DNA of 64,000 bases from JACJWR01 sp963842975 (GTDB lineage Bacteria > Actinomycetota > Actinomycetes > S36-B12 > UBA10799), in assembly GCA_963842975.1 (NCBI GenBank), contig CAWJIH010000009.1:809422-873421 (forward strand), read 5' to 3'. A model generated the notes under the pieces. The model was not told where the DNA came from. It did no database searches and saw nothing but the letters and a program-made list of their open reading frames with translations. Position numbers and translations under genes: made by a program. Position 1 is the stretch's first letter, and every line of letters starts with the position of its first letter. Of the stretch, positions 33,687 through 42,036 are shown piece after piece.

Positions 33687-34873
33687 TGCGGGTCGGCATT
33701 GTGTGTCCGTACGACTGGAACACCCCCGGTGGGGTACAGGCGCATGTTCGGGATTTGGCCGCGGAGCTCACCCGGCGTGGGCACGAGGTGAGTGTGCTGG
33801 CGCCGAGCGACGACGACACCGACTTGCCCGAGTACGTCACGAGTGCCGGGCGGCCAGTCTCGGTTCCCTACAACGGTTCGGTGGCCAAACTCAACATCGG
33901 TGTGGTGTCCGCGGCTCGGGTGCGTCGGTGGATCAAGCAGGGTGAGTTCGACGTGCTGCACGTGCACGAGGCCTCCTCGCCGACGGTGTCGGTGCTGGCG
34001 TGTTGGATCGCCAATGGCCCGATCGTGGCAACGCAGCATGCGGCGATGGATCGATCCAAGGCGCTGTCGTCGCTGTCGTTGCTGGTCAACACCGCCCTCG
34101 ACAAGGTCTCCGGGCGGATCGCCGTGAGCGAGAAGGCCAGGCAGTTCATGGTGGAGCACATCGGGGGCGATGCGGTGCTCATCCCCAACGGCGTCGACTG
34201 TTCGGCGTTTGCGGTTTCAGATCCTTTGCCCGGGTATCCGCGAGAGGGGCCGACGCTGTTCTTCATCGGTCGGATCGACGAACCGCGAAAGGGGCTGCCC
34301 ACGCTGATCGAAGCGATGCCCGAGCTCATCGCGTCCCACCCCGACCTGCAACTACTGGTGGCAGGCCCGGGAGAAGTCGAAGACGTGGCTGCGACGCTAC
34401 CTGCCGAGGTCGCCGAGCACGTCACGTTCCTGGGCCTGGTCAGTGAAGCGGACAAGGTGCGAGCCTTCCACTCGGCGGACATCTACGTCGCCCCGCAGTT
34501 GGGTGGCGAGAGTTTCGGCATCGTCTTGCTGGAGGCCATGGCGTCTGGCACACCGGTGCTGGCCAGCGACTTGGAGGCGTTCCGGTTAGTGCTGGCCGAT
34601 GGCCAGTACGGCATGCTGTTCAGCACCGGCGATCCCGCCGATCTTGCCCGGGGAGTATCGGCTCTGCTGGCCGATCCGGAGGCGCGGGCAGCGTTCTCCC
34701 GGGCCGGGTTGCGGCGTGCGAAGGAATACGACTGGTCAACCGTGGCACGCGATGTGGAGCGGGTGTACGACTCGGTGGTGACTCCCGGGCAGCCAGTCAC
34801 AGCCGACTTGAGCGATCAACTCCTCGGTCGGTGGGCGCATCGCGCAGCGAAACATGACGGAGTGTCACCGTGA
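33686..34873 (+). CDS. pimA: PimA phosphatidylinositol alpha-mannosyltransferase
   Basis: A 395-aa GT-B (GT4) glycosyltransferase adding the first mannose from GDP-mannose to PI. Seen are the N-terminal glycine motif (YDWNTPGGVQAHVRDLA), the catalytic His region LHVHEASSP, QHAAMDRS, the VIPNGVD strand, FIGRIDEPRKGL, and the EX7E motif GGESFGIVLLEAMASG (Glu pairs) near residue 275. Full length and typical. It overlaps both neighbours, so it is part of the PIM operon. Confidence 0.95.
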   Translation: MRVGIVCPYDWNTPGGVQAHVRDLAAELTRRGHEVSVLAPSDDDTDLPEYVTSAGRPVSVPYNGSVAKLNIGVVSAARVRRWIKQGEFDVLHVHEASSPTVSVLACWIANGPIVATQHAAMDRSKALSSLSLLVNTALDKVSGRIAVSEKARQFMVEHIGGDAVLIPNGVDCSAFAVSDPLPGYPREGPTLFFIGRIDEPRKGLPTLIEAMPELIASHPDLQLLVAGPGEVEDVAATLPAEVAEHVTFLGLVSEADKVRAFHSADIYVAPQLGGESFGIVLLEAMASGTPVLASDLEAFRLVLADGQYGMLFSTGDPADLARGVSALLADPEARAAFSRAGLRRAKEYDWSTVARDVERVYDSVVTPGQPVTADLSDQLLGRWAHRAAKHDGVSP

Positions 34874-35424
34874 CGGCTTCAGGATGGGCGGTACTGCTGG
34901 CGGTGGTGCTGGTCTTGGGCGCTTTGGTGGTGTATCTGTCCAGCACGGCAGGCCGACTCGATCGGCTGCACCGGCGGGTCGAGGTGGCGCGGGACAATCT
35001 GCAGGGGGCCCTGCAACGCCGTCGGGACCTCGCCGACCATGTCGCCTCGATTGGGATACTCGACCCGGCTTCGTCGTTGCTCATCGCCGACGCGGTGACT
35101 GCGGTCGACGCCACTAGCCCGACGGATCGGGTGGGGACCTTCCTTGCCGAGTCTGACCTCACCGCGGTGCTGGCCACGGTGTTCGCCGATCCGCTAGAGG
35201 TAGATGAGATCATCGCCGAGCCAGGAGGTGAGGTGTTGGCGAGATTGGCCGATGCCTGCCACCGGGTGGAGATCGGACGGCGTTTCTACAACGACGCCGT
35301 GCTTGGCACCCGGGCCCAGCGCAACCGGCAGATTGTGCGCGTGTTCCGGCTGCAGGGCCGCGCCGCCATGCCCGAGACGGTGGAGATGTCCGATACTGCC
35401 CCGGAAGGATTCGCGGGCCGATAG
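34870..35424 (+). CDS. LemA-like single-pass membrane protein
   Basis: A 184-aa protein with one N-terminal membrane helix (about 6-25, WAVLLAVVLVLGALVVYL) followed by an alpha-helical domain (TAGRLDRLHRRVEVARDNLQ, and near the end YNDAVLGTRAQRNRQIVRVF). This resembles LemA proteins and sits after pimA in many Actinobacteria. Function is unknown. GTG start overlaps the pimA stop. Confidence 0.75.
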   Translation: MTASGWAVLLAVVLVLGALVVYLSSTAGRLDRLHRRVEVARDNLQGALQRRRDLADHVASIGILDPASSLLIADAVTAVDATSPTDRVGTFLAESDLTAVLATVFADPLEVDEIIAEPGGEVLARLADACHRVEIGRRFYNDAVLGTRAQRNRQIVRVFRLQGRAAMPETVEMSDTAPEGFAGR

Positions 35425-35433
35425 CCAGCCCCG

Positions 35434-35439
35434 TACACT
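35434..35439 (+). promoter_or_regulatory. Possible -10 element of pdxST
   Basis: TACACT lies 64 bases before the likely pdxS start, in the 66-base gap after the LemA-like gene. The same hexamer is seen before relA. Confidence 0.4.
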
Positions 35440-35502
35440 TCATCCGGACGCCGACGTTGCACGGCCCCGACCCTATACATCCACTCACCAGTGAGGTTCG
35501 AC

Positions 35503-36399
35503 GTGACTGAGACTGTCCACGCCACCGGTACCGCCCGCGTCAAGCGTGGGATGGCGGAAATGCTCAAAGGCGGCGTCATCATGGACGTCGTTACCCCGGA
35601 GCAGGCGAAGATCGCCGAGGATTCGGGAGCGGTGGCTGTGATGGCGCTCGAACGAGTGCCGGCCGACATCCGATACGAAGGCGGCGTCGCCCGGATGTCC
35701 GACCCGGACATGATCGATGGGATTATCGAGGCCGTTTCGATTCCGGTGATGGCCAAAGCCCGCATCGGTCACTTCGTTGAGGCCCAGGTGCTCCAGAGCC
35801 TCGGGGTTGACTATGTCGACGAATCCGAAGTGTTGACCCCGGCCGATGAAAAACTGCACATCGACAAGTGGCAGTTCACTGTGCCATTCGTCTGTGGCGC
35901 CACCAACCTGGGTGAGGCGCTACGTCGGATCGCCGAAGGCGCGGCGATGATTCGGTCCAAGGGCGAAGCCGGCACCGGCAACGTGGTGGAAGCCACCCGG
36001 CACATGAGGTCCATCTTCAGCGAGATTCGACGCATACAGACGATGGGCGACGAGGAACTCTTCAACGCCGCAAAAGAGCTTGGCGCGCCATACGAACTGG
36101 TGCGAGAGGTGCATGACCTCGGCAAACTGCCGGTGGTGATGTTCACCGCTGGCGGCATTGCGACACCAGCTGACGCCGCCATGATGATGCAACTCGGTGC
36201 CGAGGGTGTCTTCGTCGGCTCGGGCATCTTCAAGTCCGGCGACCCGGTCAAACGCGCCAACGCAATCGTGACGGCGACCACCAACTACGACAATCCGGAC
36301 GTGATCGCGAAGGTTTCCCGGGGACTCGGCGAGGCCATGGTGGGAATCAACATCGACGACCTGGCCCCCGAGCAGCGGTACGCCGGACGCGGCTGGTGA
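35503..36399 (+). CDS. pdxS: Pyridoxal 5'-phosphate synthase subunit PdxS
   Basis: A 298-aa TIM-barrel lyase making PLP from ribose 5-phosphate, glyceraldehyde 3-phosphate and ammonia. The family segments KRGMAEMLKGGVIMDVV (Asp and first Lys), AVMALERVPADIR, MAKARIGHFVEAQ (catalytic Lys), DESEVLTPAD, and GSGIFKS are all present. Ammonia comes from the adjacent pdxT. GTG 35503 gives the usual N-terminus (VTETVHATGTARV); GTG 35491 would add four residues. The last bases overlap pdxT. Confidence 0.95.
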   Translation: MTETVHATGTARVKRGMAEMLKGGVIMDVVTPEQAKIAEDSGAVAVMALERVPADIRYEGGVARMSDPDMIDGIIEAVSIPVMAKARIGHFVEAQVLQSLGVDYVDESEVLTPADEKLHIDKWQFTVPFVCGATNLGEALRRIAEGAAMIRSKGEAGTGNVVEATRHMRSIFSEIRRIQTMGDEELFNAAKELGAPYELVREVHDLGKLPVVMFTAGGIATPADAAMMMQLGAEGVFVGSGIFKSGDPVKRANAIVTATTNYDNPDVIAKVSRGLGEAMVGINIDDLAPEQRYAGRGW

Positions 36400-36986
36400 C
36401 CCTGGTCGGTGTCCTAGGGCTGCAAGGTGACGTTCGCGAGCACCGAGCGGCTATGGCCGCGGTCGGGACCGACACCGCAGTGGTCCGGACACCGGGCGAA
36501 CTTGCGGCGGTGGATGGTCTGATCATCCCCGGTGGCGAATCAACGACGATGTCGCTGATTGCTGTGCGGCTGGGGATGCTGGAACCGCTGCGGGCAGCTG
36601 CGGCGGACGGGCTGCCCATGTACGGATCCTGTGCCGGGATGATCATGCTCGCCCGTGAGGTTCTCGACGGCCGACCCGATCAACGCACCATCGCAGCGTT
36701 GGACATCACCGTGCGGCGCAACGCCTTCGGCCGCCAGATCGACTCCTTTGAAGCCGACCTCGAGATGCCGGTGCTGGGGGACTCACCGGTGCGTGCAGTC
36801 TTCATCCGGGCACCCTGGGTGGAGTCGACCGGAGCGGACGTCGAGATCCTGGGGCGGGTCTCGACTGGCCCGGCTGAGGGTAGGATCGTCGCTGTCCGTT
36901 CCGGTGCCGTGCTGGCCACCTCCTTTCACCCCGAACTCACCGGGGATGTCCGAGTCCACGCGATCTTCCGGGACATGATCGGCTAG
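36396..36986 (+). CDS. pdxT: Pyridoxal 5'-phosphate synthase glutaminase PdxT
   Basis: A 196-aa class I glutaminase supplying ammonia to PdxS. LGLQGDVREH at the start, PGGESTTM (about 46-53), catalytic Cys in YGSCAGMI (about residue 78) and the His-Glu pair in SFHPELTGD near 175 are complete. GTG 36396 overlaps the pdxS stop. It is followed by yebC after 25 bases, the usual actinobacterial order. Confidence 0.95.
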   Translation: MTLVGVLGLQGDVREHRAAMAAVGTDTAVVRTPGELAAVDGLIIPGGESTTMSLIAVRLGMLEPLRAAAADGLPMYGSCAGMIMLAREVLDGRPDQRTIAALDITVRRNAFGRQIDSFEADLEMPVLGDSPVRAVFIRAPWVESTGADVEILGRVSTGPAEGRIVAVRSGAVLATSFHPELTGDVRVHAIFRDMIG

Positions 36987-37011
36987 ACCAGTCAAGGGAA
37001 GGGAGCAGCCA

Positions 37012-37767
37012 ATGAGTGGCCACTCCAAATGGGCGACGACCAAACACAAGAAGGCGGTAATCGACGCCAAGCGGGGCAAACTCTTTGCCAAACTCATCAA
37101 GAACATTGAGGTGGCCGCTCGCCTCGGCGGGGGTGATCCCGATGGGAATCCGACCCTCTACGACGCGATCCAGAAGGCGCGGAAGAACTCGGTTCCGATG
37201 GACAACATCGAACGGGCCATCAAGCGCGGGTCGGGCGCCGAAGCGGGCGGCTCGGACTGGGAAACCATCATGTACGAGGGGTACGGCCCGAACGGGGTCG
37301 CCGTGCTGATTGAGTGCCTCACCGACAACCGCAACCGCGCCGCCTCCGAAGTTCGAACCGCCATGACGCGCAACGGTGGCACGATGGCCGATCCCGGATC
37401 CGTTTCGTACCTGTTCTCCCGCAAGGGTGTGGTGCTGCTGCCCAAGACGGACGGGTTGAGCGAGGACGACGTTCTGCTGGCAGTACTGGACGCGGGTGCC
37501 GAAGACGTCAACGACTTGGGGGAGACCTTCGAAGTCGTCAGCGAGGCGTCGGACTTGGTGGCGGTACGCACGGCCCTACAGGAGGCCGGGGTGGACTATG
37601 ACTCCGCCGAGGCGTCCTTCCTGCCCAGCGTCGAGGTTCCACTGGAGGCCGAAGCGGCTCGCAAAGTCTTTCGCCTCATCGAAGCTCTGGAAGACTCAGA
37701 CGAAGTACAAAACGTGTATGCCAACGCAGACGTCTCCGACGAAGTTTTAGCCGAATTGGACGAGTAA
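37012..37767 (+). CDS. YebC/TACO1 family translational or transcriptional regulator
   Basis: A 251-aa YebC-family protein: MSGHSKWATTKHKKAVIDAK at the N-terminus, RKNSVPMDNIERAIKRG, and NRNRAASEVRTAMTRNGG. These proteins help translation of proline-rich stretches or act as regulators. It sits upstream of ruvCAB as in most bacteria. AGGGAAGGGAG precedes the ATG. Confidence 0.94.
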   Translation: MSGHSKWATTKHKKAVIDAKRGKLFAKLIKNIEVAARLGGGDPDGNPTLYDAIQKARKNSVPMDNIERAIKRGSGAEAGGSDWETIMYEGYGPNGVAVLIECLTDNRNRAASEVRTAMTRNGGTMADPGSVSYLFSRKGVVLLPKTDGLSEDDVLLAVLDAGAEDVNDLGETFEVVSEASDLVAVRTALQEAGVDYDSAEASFLPSVEVPLEAEAARKVFRLIEALEDSDEVQNVYANADVSDEVLAELDE

Positions 37768-37850
37768 ACCGGCCGATTGCAGCGAATCCGAGCGGCAACT
37801 TGGATAGGTTCATGATCACCTACCGGCCTAGTCGAACCAAGGATTGAGAG

Positions 37851-39380
37851 GTGTCTCGGGTGACCGAAGACCCGAACGCCGCAAAGTCACCCCAGTCTGC
37901 TGCTCCGGACGCAACCGCGGGGTCCGCAACCGAGTCTCCTGTGGTGTCGCCCCCCAAGAAGATGTCGGGGTGGGACTTCGCGACCTGGCGGGTTGCCTCC
38001 GACGATCCGGTGATGCGTTCGACCATCATCGGGCTGCTGCTGCTGGATCAGGCGCCGGACTGGGATCTGCTGCGGGAGCGGTTTGATCGCGTCAGCCGCA
38101 CGCTCACGGTGCTGCGGCAGAAAGTGGTGGAAAGCCCGGGTGGGCTCGAGTCGCCCAAGATGGTGCTGGACCCGGACTTCGACCTTGACTTCCACATGCG
38201 CAGGTTCCGAATGCCCGCGCGGTCGCGCTGGGCCGATGTGCTTGATGACTGCCGTCGCCAGTCATTGACCGACTTTGATCGGGACCGGCCGCTGTGGCGG
38301 GTGACGCTACTCGAAGGGCTTCCCGACGGCAAAGCCGCGTTGATCGTCAAACTGCACCACGCCATCGCCGACGGGCAGGGTGCGGTGATGCTGGGCGCGG
38401 CCCTGTTCGACTTCACTCCGGAACCCCCCGATCTCGGCCCGATGCCACCGGAACCGGTCTCCGGCGGTGACGATAGCGGCGGTCTGGACGCCATGGTGAA
38501 AGACAACCTTGGCTGGGTGGCGCGCAGCACCACCGACTTCGTGCGCGGCCTAGGACCGGCGACGTTGGCCGGCATGCGGGACCCAGGCGCCATCGCGCAG
38601 CGGTTGGTCAAGACCGCTGGGTCAATTCTGCGATTCACCAAGATCCCGCTGGGTCCGTTGTCGCCGCTGATGATTGAGCGCAGCATCAACTACCACTTCG
38701 ATACCTTCGACATCGACTTCACCGCGATCAAGAAGGCGGCAAAGGCCAACAAAGCGACGGCCAACGACGTCTTTCTCACGGCGATCGCCGAAGGTTTGGG
38801 CGAATACCACCGCCGGATGGGCAAACCGGTCGAGCGACTGCGCGTGAACATGCCCATCAGCTTGCGCAAGCCCGGGTCGGATGGCACAGATAACGCGGTC
38901 ACCATTGCTCGGTTCGAGTTGCCAGTGGCGGAGCGCAAACCTGCCGACGTGATGCGGGAAGTCGGAGAGACGGTGAGCAAATGGCGCGCCGAGCCTGCCC
39001 TTGGGATGGCTGACGAGCTAGCTGAGCTGTCGAGGCTGATCCCAGCAGAGCTCATTTCTGCGGTTGCCCAAGCCAGCGATCTCACCGCATCAAATGTGCC
39101 GGGTGTTCCGATCCCGGTGTGGCTCGCAGGTGCGCAGGTGGTGCGGATGTACCCCCTGGTGGCCACCATTGGTGCGGCGGTCAACGTCACCATGCTCACG
39201 TACAACGGCACTGCCTCGATCGGGGTCAGCACCGACGACGCCGCGGTTGATGATCGCGAAGAGTTGATTCGTTGCCTTCGCACCGGCTTCCGTACCGTCA
39301 CCGGGACGCCAGTCGCCGCGGGTACGCCGCTCACCCGACGGCGACACGCGAAGCCCGGGCAGGAGAAAGCGTCCAAGTGA
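37851..39380 (+). CDS. Wax ester synthase / diacylglycerol acyltransferase (WS/DGAT)
   Basis: A 509-aa acyltransferase that makes triacylglycerol or wax esters from acyl-CoA. The active-site HHxxxDG is LHHAIADGQG (about 163-171). Other family segments are ERLRVNMPISLR (PLW-like and N-terminal core), ASNVPGVPIPVWLAGA, and a charged C-terminus. A Pro/Ser/Ala-rich N-terminal tail of about 35 residues precedes MSGWDFATWR. The start is GTG 37851 or 37860 (gtgaccgaa). It stands between yebC and ruvC, where mycobacteria carry other genes. Confidence 0.9.
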   Translation: MSRVTEDPNAAKSPQSAAPDATAGSATESPVVSPPKKMSGWDFATWRVASDDPVMRSTIIGLLLLDQAPDWDLLRERFDRVSRTLTVLRQKVVESPGGLESPKMVLDPDFDLDFHMRRFRMPARSRWADVLDDCRRQSLTDFDRDRPLWRVTLLEGLPDGKAALIVKLHHAIADGQGAVMLGAALFDFTPEPPDLGPMPPEPVSGGDDSGGLDAMVKDNLGWVARSTTDFVRGLGPATLAGMRDPGAIAQRLVKTAGSILRFTKIPLGPLSPLMIERSINYHFDTFDIDFTAIKKAAKANKATANDVFLTAIAEGLGEYHRRMGKPVERLRVNMPISLRKPGSDGTDNAVTIARFELPVAERKPADVMREVGETVSKWRAEPALGMADELAELSRLIPAELISAVAQASDLTASNVPGVPIPVWLAGAQVVRMYPLVATIGAAVNVTMLTYNGTASIGVSTDDAAVDDREELIRCLRTGFRTVTGTPVAAGTPLTRRRHAKPGQEKASK

Positions 39381-39451
39381 TCGTCGGTTCCGTCCGGTAG
39401 GCTCTTCGAACACGTGACCGAAGGCGGTTGCGATCTGTCCTCGGAGGTGCC

Positions 39452-39961
39452 ATGCGGGTGCTGGGAGTCGACCCTGGGCTCACCCGTTGCGGCATCGGTG
39501 TGGTCGAAGGTGCCCCTGGGCGCGCGCTGGCGTTGGTCCACGTGGCGGTGGTACGGACCGAACCGGACTCGGACTTGGGGGCGCGGCTCAGTCACATCGA
39601 CGACGCTCTGGTGGCAGCAATCGCACGTTTTGCGCCGGATCGAGTGGCGGTTGAACGGGTATTCAGCCAGCACAACGTGAGCACAGTCATGGGCACCGCT
39701 CAGGCGGCCGGGGTCTCCGCATTGGCTGCGCACCGGGCTGGTCTGCCGGTGTCGACCTACACCCCTTCCGAGGTGAAAGCCGCAGTCACCGGAGATGGGC
39801 GAGCGGACAAGGCCGGAGTCGCCTTCATGGTGCGCCGAATCTTGGCGCTGGCCCATGCCCCGAGGCCCGCCGACGCCACCGACGCCTTGGCCTTGGCCAT
39901 CACCGATGTGTGGCGCGGTAGCGCCCTGCGAGATCGCTCAGCGGCGGTGCAGGGCCGATGA
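39452..39961 (+). CDS. ruvC: RuvC Holliday junction endonuclease
   Basis: A 169-aa resolvase. The acidic active site is visible: Asp in GVDPGLTRCG (residue 7), Glu in VAVERVF (about 68), and Asp residues in DATDALALAITD (about 142-145). It cuts Holliday junctions bound by RuvAB. ATG 39452 follows CGGAGG. A TAGGCT (39398-39403) upstream could be the operon promoter. It overlaps ruvA by ATGA. Confidence 0.95.
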   Translation: MRVLGVDPGLTRCGIGVVEGAPGRALALVHVAVVRTEPDSDLGARLSHIDDALVAAIARFAPDRVAVERVFSQHNVSTVMGTAQAAGVSALAAHRAGLPVSTYTPSEVKAAVTGDGRADKAGVAFMVRRILALAHAPRPADATDALALAITDVWRGSALRDRSAAVQGR

Positions 39962-40587
39962 TCGTCTCGCTGCGTGGTCGGTGTCTGTCCGCAGCCCCGG
40001 ACACAGTTGTGGTGGAGGTTGGGGGAGTCGGGTTGCTTGTCACCTGCACACCCTCGGCGGCCGCCTCCGCGCAGGTGGGCCAGGAGTGCCAGTTGTCGAC
40101 GGCGTTGATCGTGCGGGAAGACGCGTGGTCGCTGTACGGGTTCGCCGACGAACACGAGAGGGGACTGTTCGATGCCCTGCAGACCGTCACCGGGGTGGGC
40201 CCGCGAATGGCTCTGACAGCGGTCGGGGCACTTGGAGCAGCGGACCTGGTGCGGGCGATCGGGGCCGCGGACATCGCCAGCCTCACCTCCGTACCGGGGA
40301 TCGGCAAGAAGACAGCCGAACGAATCGTGTTGGAACTACGCGACAAAGTTGGCCTGGGTCAGCTTGCCGGCGGTGACTATCGCGGCAGCCCGGCAACGCC
40401 TGGCAGTGCTGGCCTTGCGGGGTGGCAACGGCAAGTTGCCGAGGGCCTCGTCGGACTTGGCTGGCAGTCCCGAGACGCGGATGAGGCGGTCCGCGCCGTC
40501 GCCGCCCAAGTTGCTGAGGAAGGGCTCGACACCAACGACGTGGCTGCCCTGTTGCGGCTGGCCCTCACCCGGTTGGATCGCCTATGA
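39958..40587 (+). CDS. ruvA: RuvA Holliday junction branch-migration subunit
   Basis: A 209-aa protein: OB fold (1-62, VVVEVGGVGLLVTC), two helix-hairpin-helix motifs (VTGVGPRMALTAVGALG and LTSVPGIGKKTAERIVLELRDK), and the C-terminal RuvB-binding three-helix domain (from about 160). It binds four-way junctions and targets RuvB. It overlaps ruvC and ruvB, so the three are one operon. Confidence 0.96.
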   Translation: MIVSLRGRCLSAAPDTVVVEVGGVGLLVTCTPSAAASAQVGQECQLSTALIVREDAWSLYGFADEHERGLFDALQTVTGVGPRMALTAVGALGAADLVRAIGAADIASLTSVPGIGKKTAERIVLELRDKVGLGQLAGGDYRGSPATPGSAGLAGWQRQVAEGLVGLGWQSRDADEAVRAVAAQVAEEGLDTNDVAALLRLALTRLDRL

Positions 40588-41654
40588 CGCCGGCAACCAA
40601 TGGCGGTGCCGAATCGGACCGTGGCGAATCTGACGGTGACCGCGTGGTGGACGCCCGAGCCTCCAACGACGACTTGGATGTGGAGGGCGCGCTGCGGCCG
40701 ACGTCGCTCACCGAGTTCATCGGTCAGGAGCGGGTACGCGCCCAGTTGGGGCTGGTGCTCGCCGCCGCCAAACAGCGCGGGGCACCTTCGGATCACGTGC
40801 TTCTCAGTGGACCGCCAGGTTTGGGCAAGACCACGCTGGCGATGATCATCGCCGCGGAGTTGTCGGTTCCGTTGCGGATCACCAGCGGCCCGGCGATTCA
40901 GCACGCAGGTGATCTGGCGGCGGTTCTCACCAGTCTCGAGCCCGGCGAGGTGCTCTTCCTTGACGAGATCCACCGGATGGCACGGCCAGCCGAAGAGATG
41001 CTGTACATGGCCATGGAGGACTTCCGCGTGGATGTGGTGGTCGGCAAAGGCCCCGGGGCCACCGCAATCCCGCTTGAGTTGGCACCCTTCACTCTTGTGG
41101 GGGCCACCACTCGGGCCGGCCTACTCCCAGGACCGCTCCGCGACCGCTTCGGCTTCACCGGGCACATGGACTTCTACCAGCCGGAAGAACTGGAACTGAT
41201 CATCCGGCGCTCCTCACAACTGCTGGGCGTACCCATTGACCAAGATGCGGCGACTGAGGTTGCCGGCCGATCCCGCGGGACCCCGAGAATCGCCAACCGA
41301 CTATTGCGCCGGATGCGAGACTACGCCGAGGTCCACGGAGACGGTCGGGTGACGCTTTCCGTGGCACAAGCCGCGCTTGAGTTGTACGACGTTGACGAGT
41401 TGGGACTCGATCGGCTGGACAAAGCCGTGATGCAGGCCCTCTTGACCAGATTTGGTGGCGGACCGGTGGGTTTGAACACCTTGGCGGTGGCAGTTGCGGA
41501 AGAATCCGAGACCGTTGAAACCGTCAGTGAGCCGTTCCTCGTGCGGCAGGGGCTGCTGGTGCGGACCCCTCGAGGACGCGTCGCCACGGCGATGGCTTGG
41601 GCGCATTTCGATGTGGCTCCACCGCCCGGCGCCCAGCCGACCATCTTCGGCTGA
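40584..41654 (+). CDS. ruvB: RuvB Holliday junction helicase
   Basis: A 356-aa AAA+ motor. Walker A GPPGLGKTTLA (about 78-88), Walker B LFLDEIHRM, sensor 1 VGATTRAG, and the C-terminal winged helix (GPVGLNTLAVAVAEE, FLVRQGLLVRTPRGR) are all present. It drives branch migration with RuvA. ATG 40584 overlaps the ruvA stop. Confidence 0.96.
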   Translation: MTPATNGGAESDRGESDGDRVVDARASNDDLDVEGALRPTSLTEFIGQERVRAQLGLVLAAAKQRGAPSDHVLLSGPPGLGKTTLAMIIAAELSVPLRITSGPAIQHAGDLAAVLTSLEPGEVLFLDEIHRMARPAEEMLYMAMEDFRVDVVVGKGPGATAIPLELAPFTLVGATTRAGLLPGPLRDRFGFTGHMDFYQPEELELIIRRSSQLLGVPIDQDAATEVAGRSRGTPRIANRLLRRMRDYAEVHGDGRVTLSVAQAALELYDVDELGLDRLDKAVMQALLTRFGGGPVGLNTLAVAVAEESETVETVSEPFLVRQGLLVRTPRGRVATAMAWAHFDVAPPPGAQPTIFG

Positions 41655-41700
41655 GTAGCCCACCAGTTAGGATCGACGCGGCTCACTCCGGGAGGTATCC

Positions 41701-42030
41701 GTGCAAGACCTTATGCCCTTGCTGTTCTTGGGCGTTGTTGTCATTGGTTTCTATCTACTCATTATTCGGCCTGCGCAGCGGCGCCAGCGGGAAGCAGCCG
41801 CAGTAGTAGCGCAACTGTCGGCCGGCCAAGAGGTGATGACCACTGCCGGTATCTTCGGCACCCTGCGTGCGGTCGATGACGATTCGGTGCTGATCGAAGT
41901 TGCTCCCGGAACCGTGATCAAGTACGCCAAAGCCGCCATCGCCAGAATCGTCGATGATCCCTCCGCTACCGGATCGCTCCCGCAAGCAGACAGTGCCGGG
42001 TCGGATAGCGACCGCGATCCGAATGTCTGA
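41701..42030 (+). CDS. yajC: YajC, Sec translocase accessory subunit
   Basis: A 109-aa protein with an N-terminal membrane helix (LMPLLFLGVVVIGFYLLI) and the YajC domain (RPAQRRQREAAAVVAQL, GQEVMTTAGIFGTLRAV). It associates with SecDF. GTG start after GGGAGGT; a TAGGAT (41669-41674) may be the promoter of the yajC-secD-secF operon. secD follows after 6 bases. Confidence 0.94.
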   Translation: MQDLMPLLFLGVVVIGFYLLIIRPAQRRQREAAAVVAQLSAGQEVMTTAGIFGTLRAVDDDSVLIEVAPGTVIKYAKAAIARIVDDPSATGSLPQADSAGSDSDRDPNV

Positions 42031-42036
42031 GCCACA

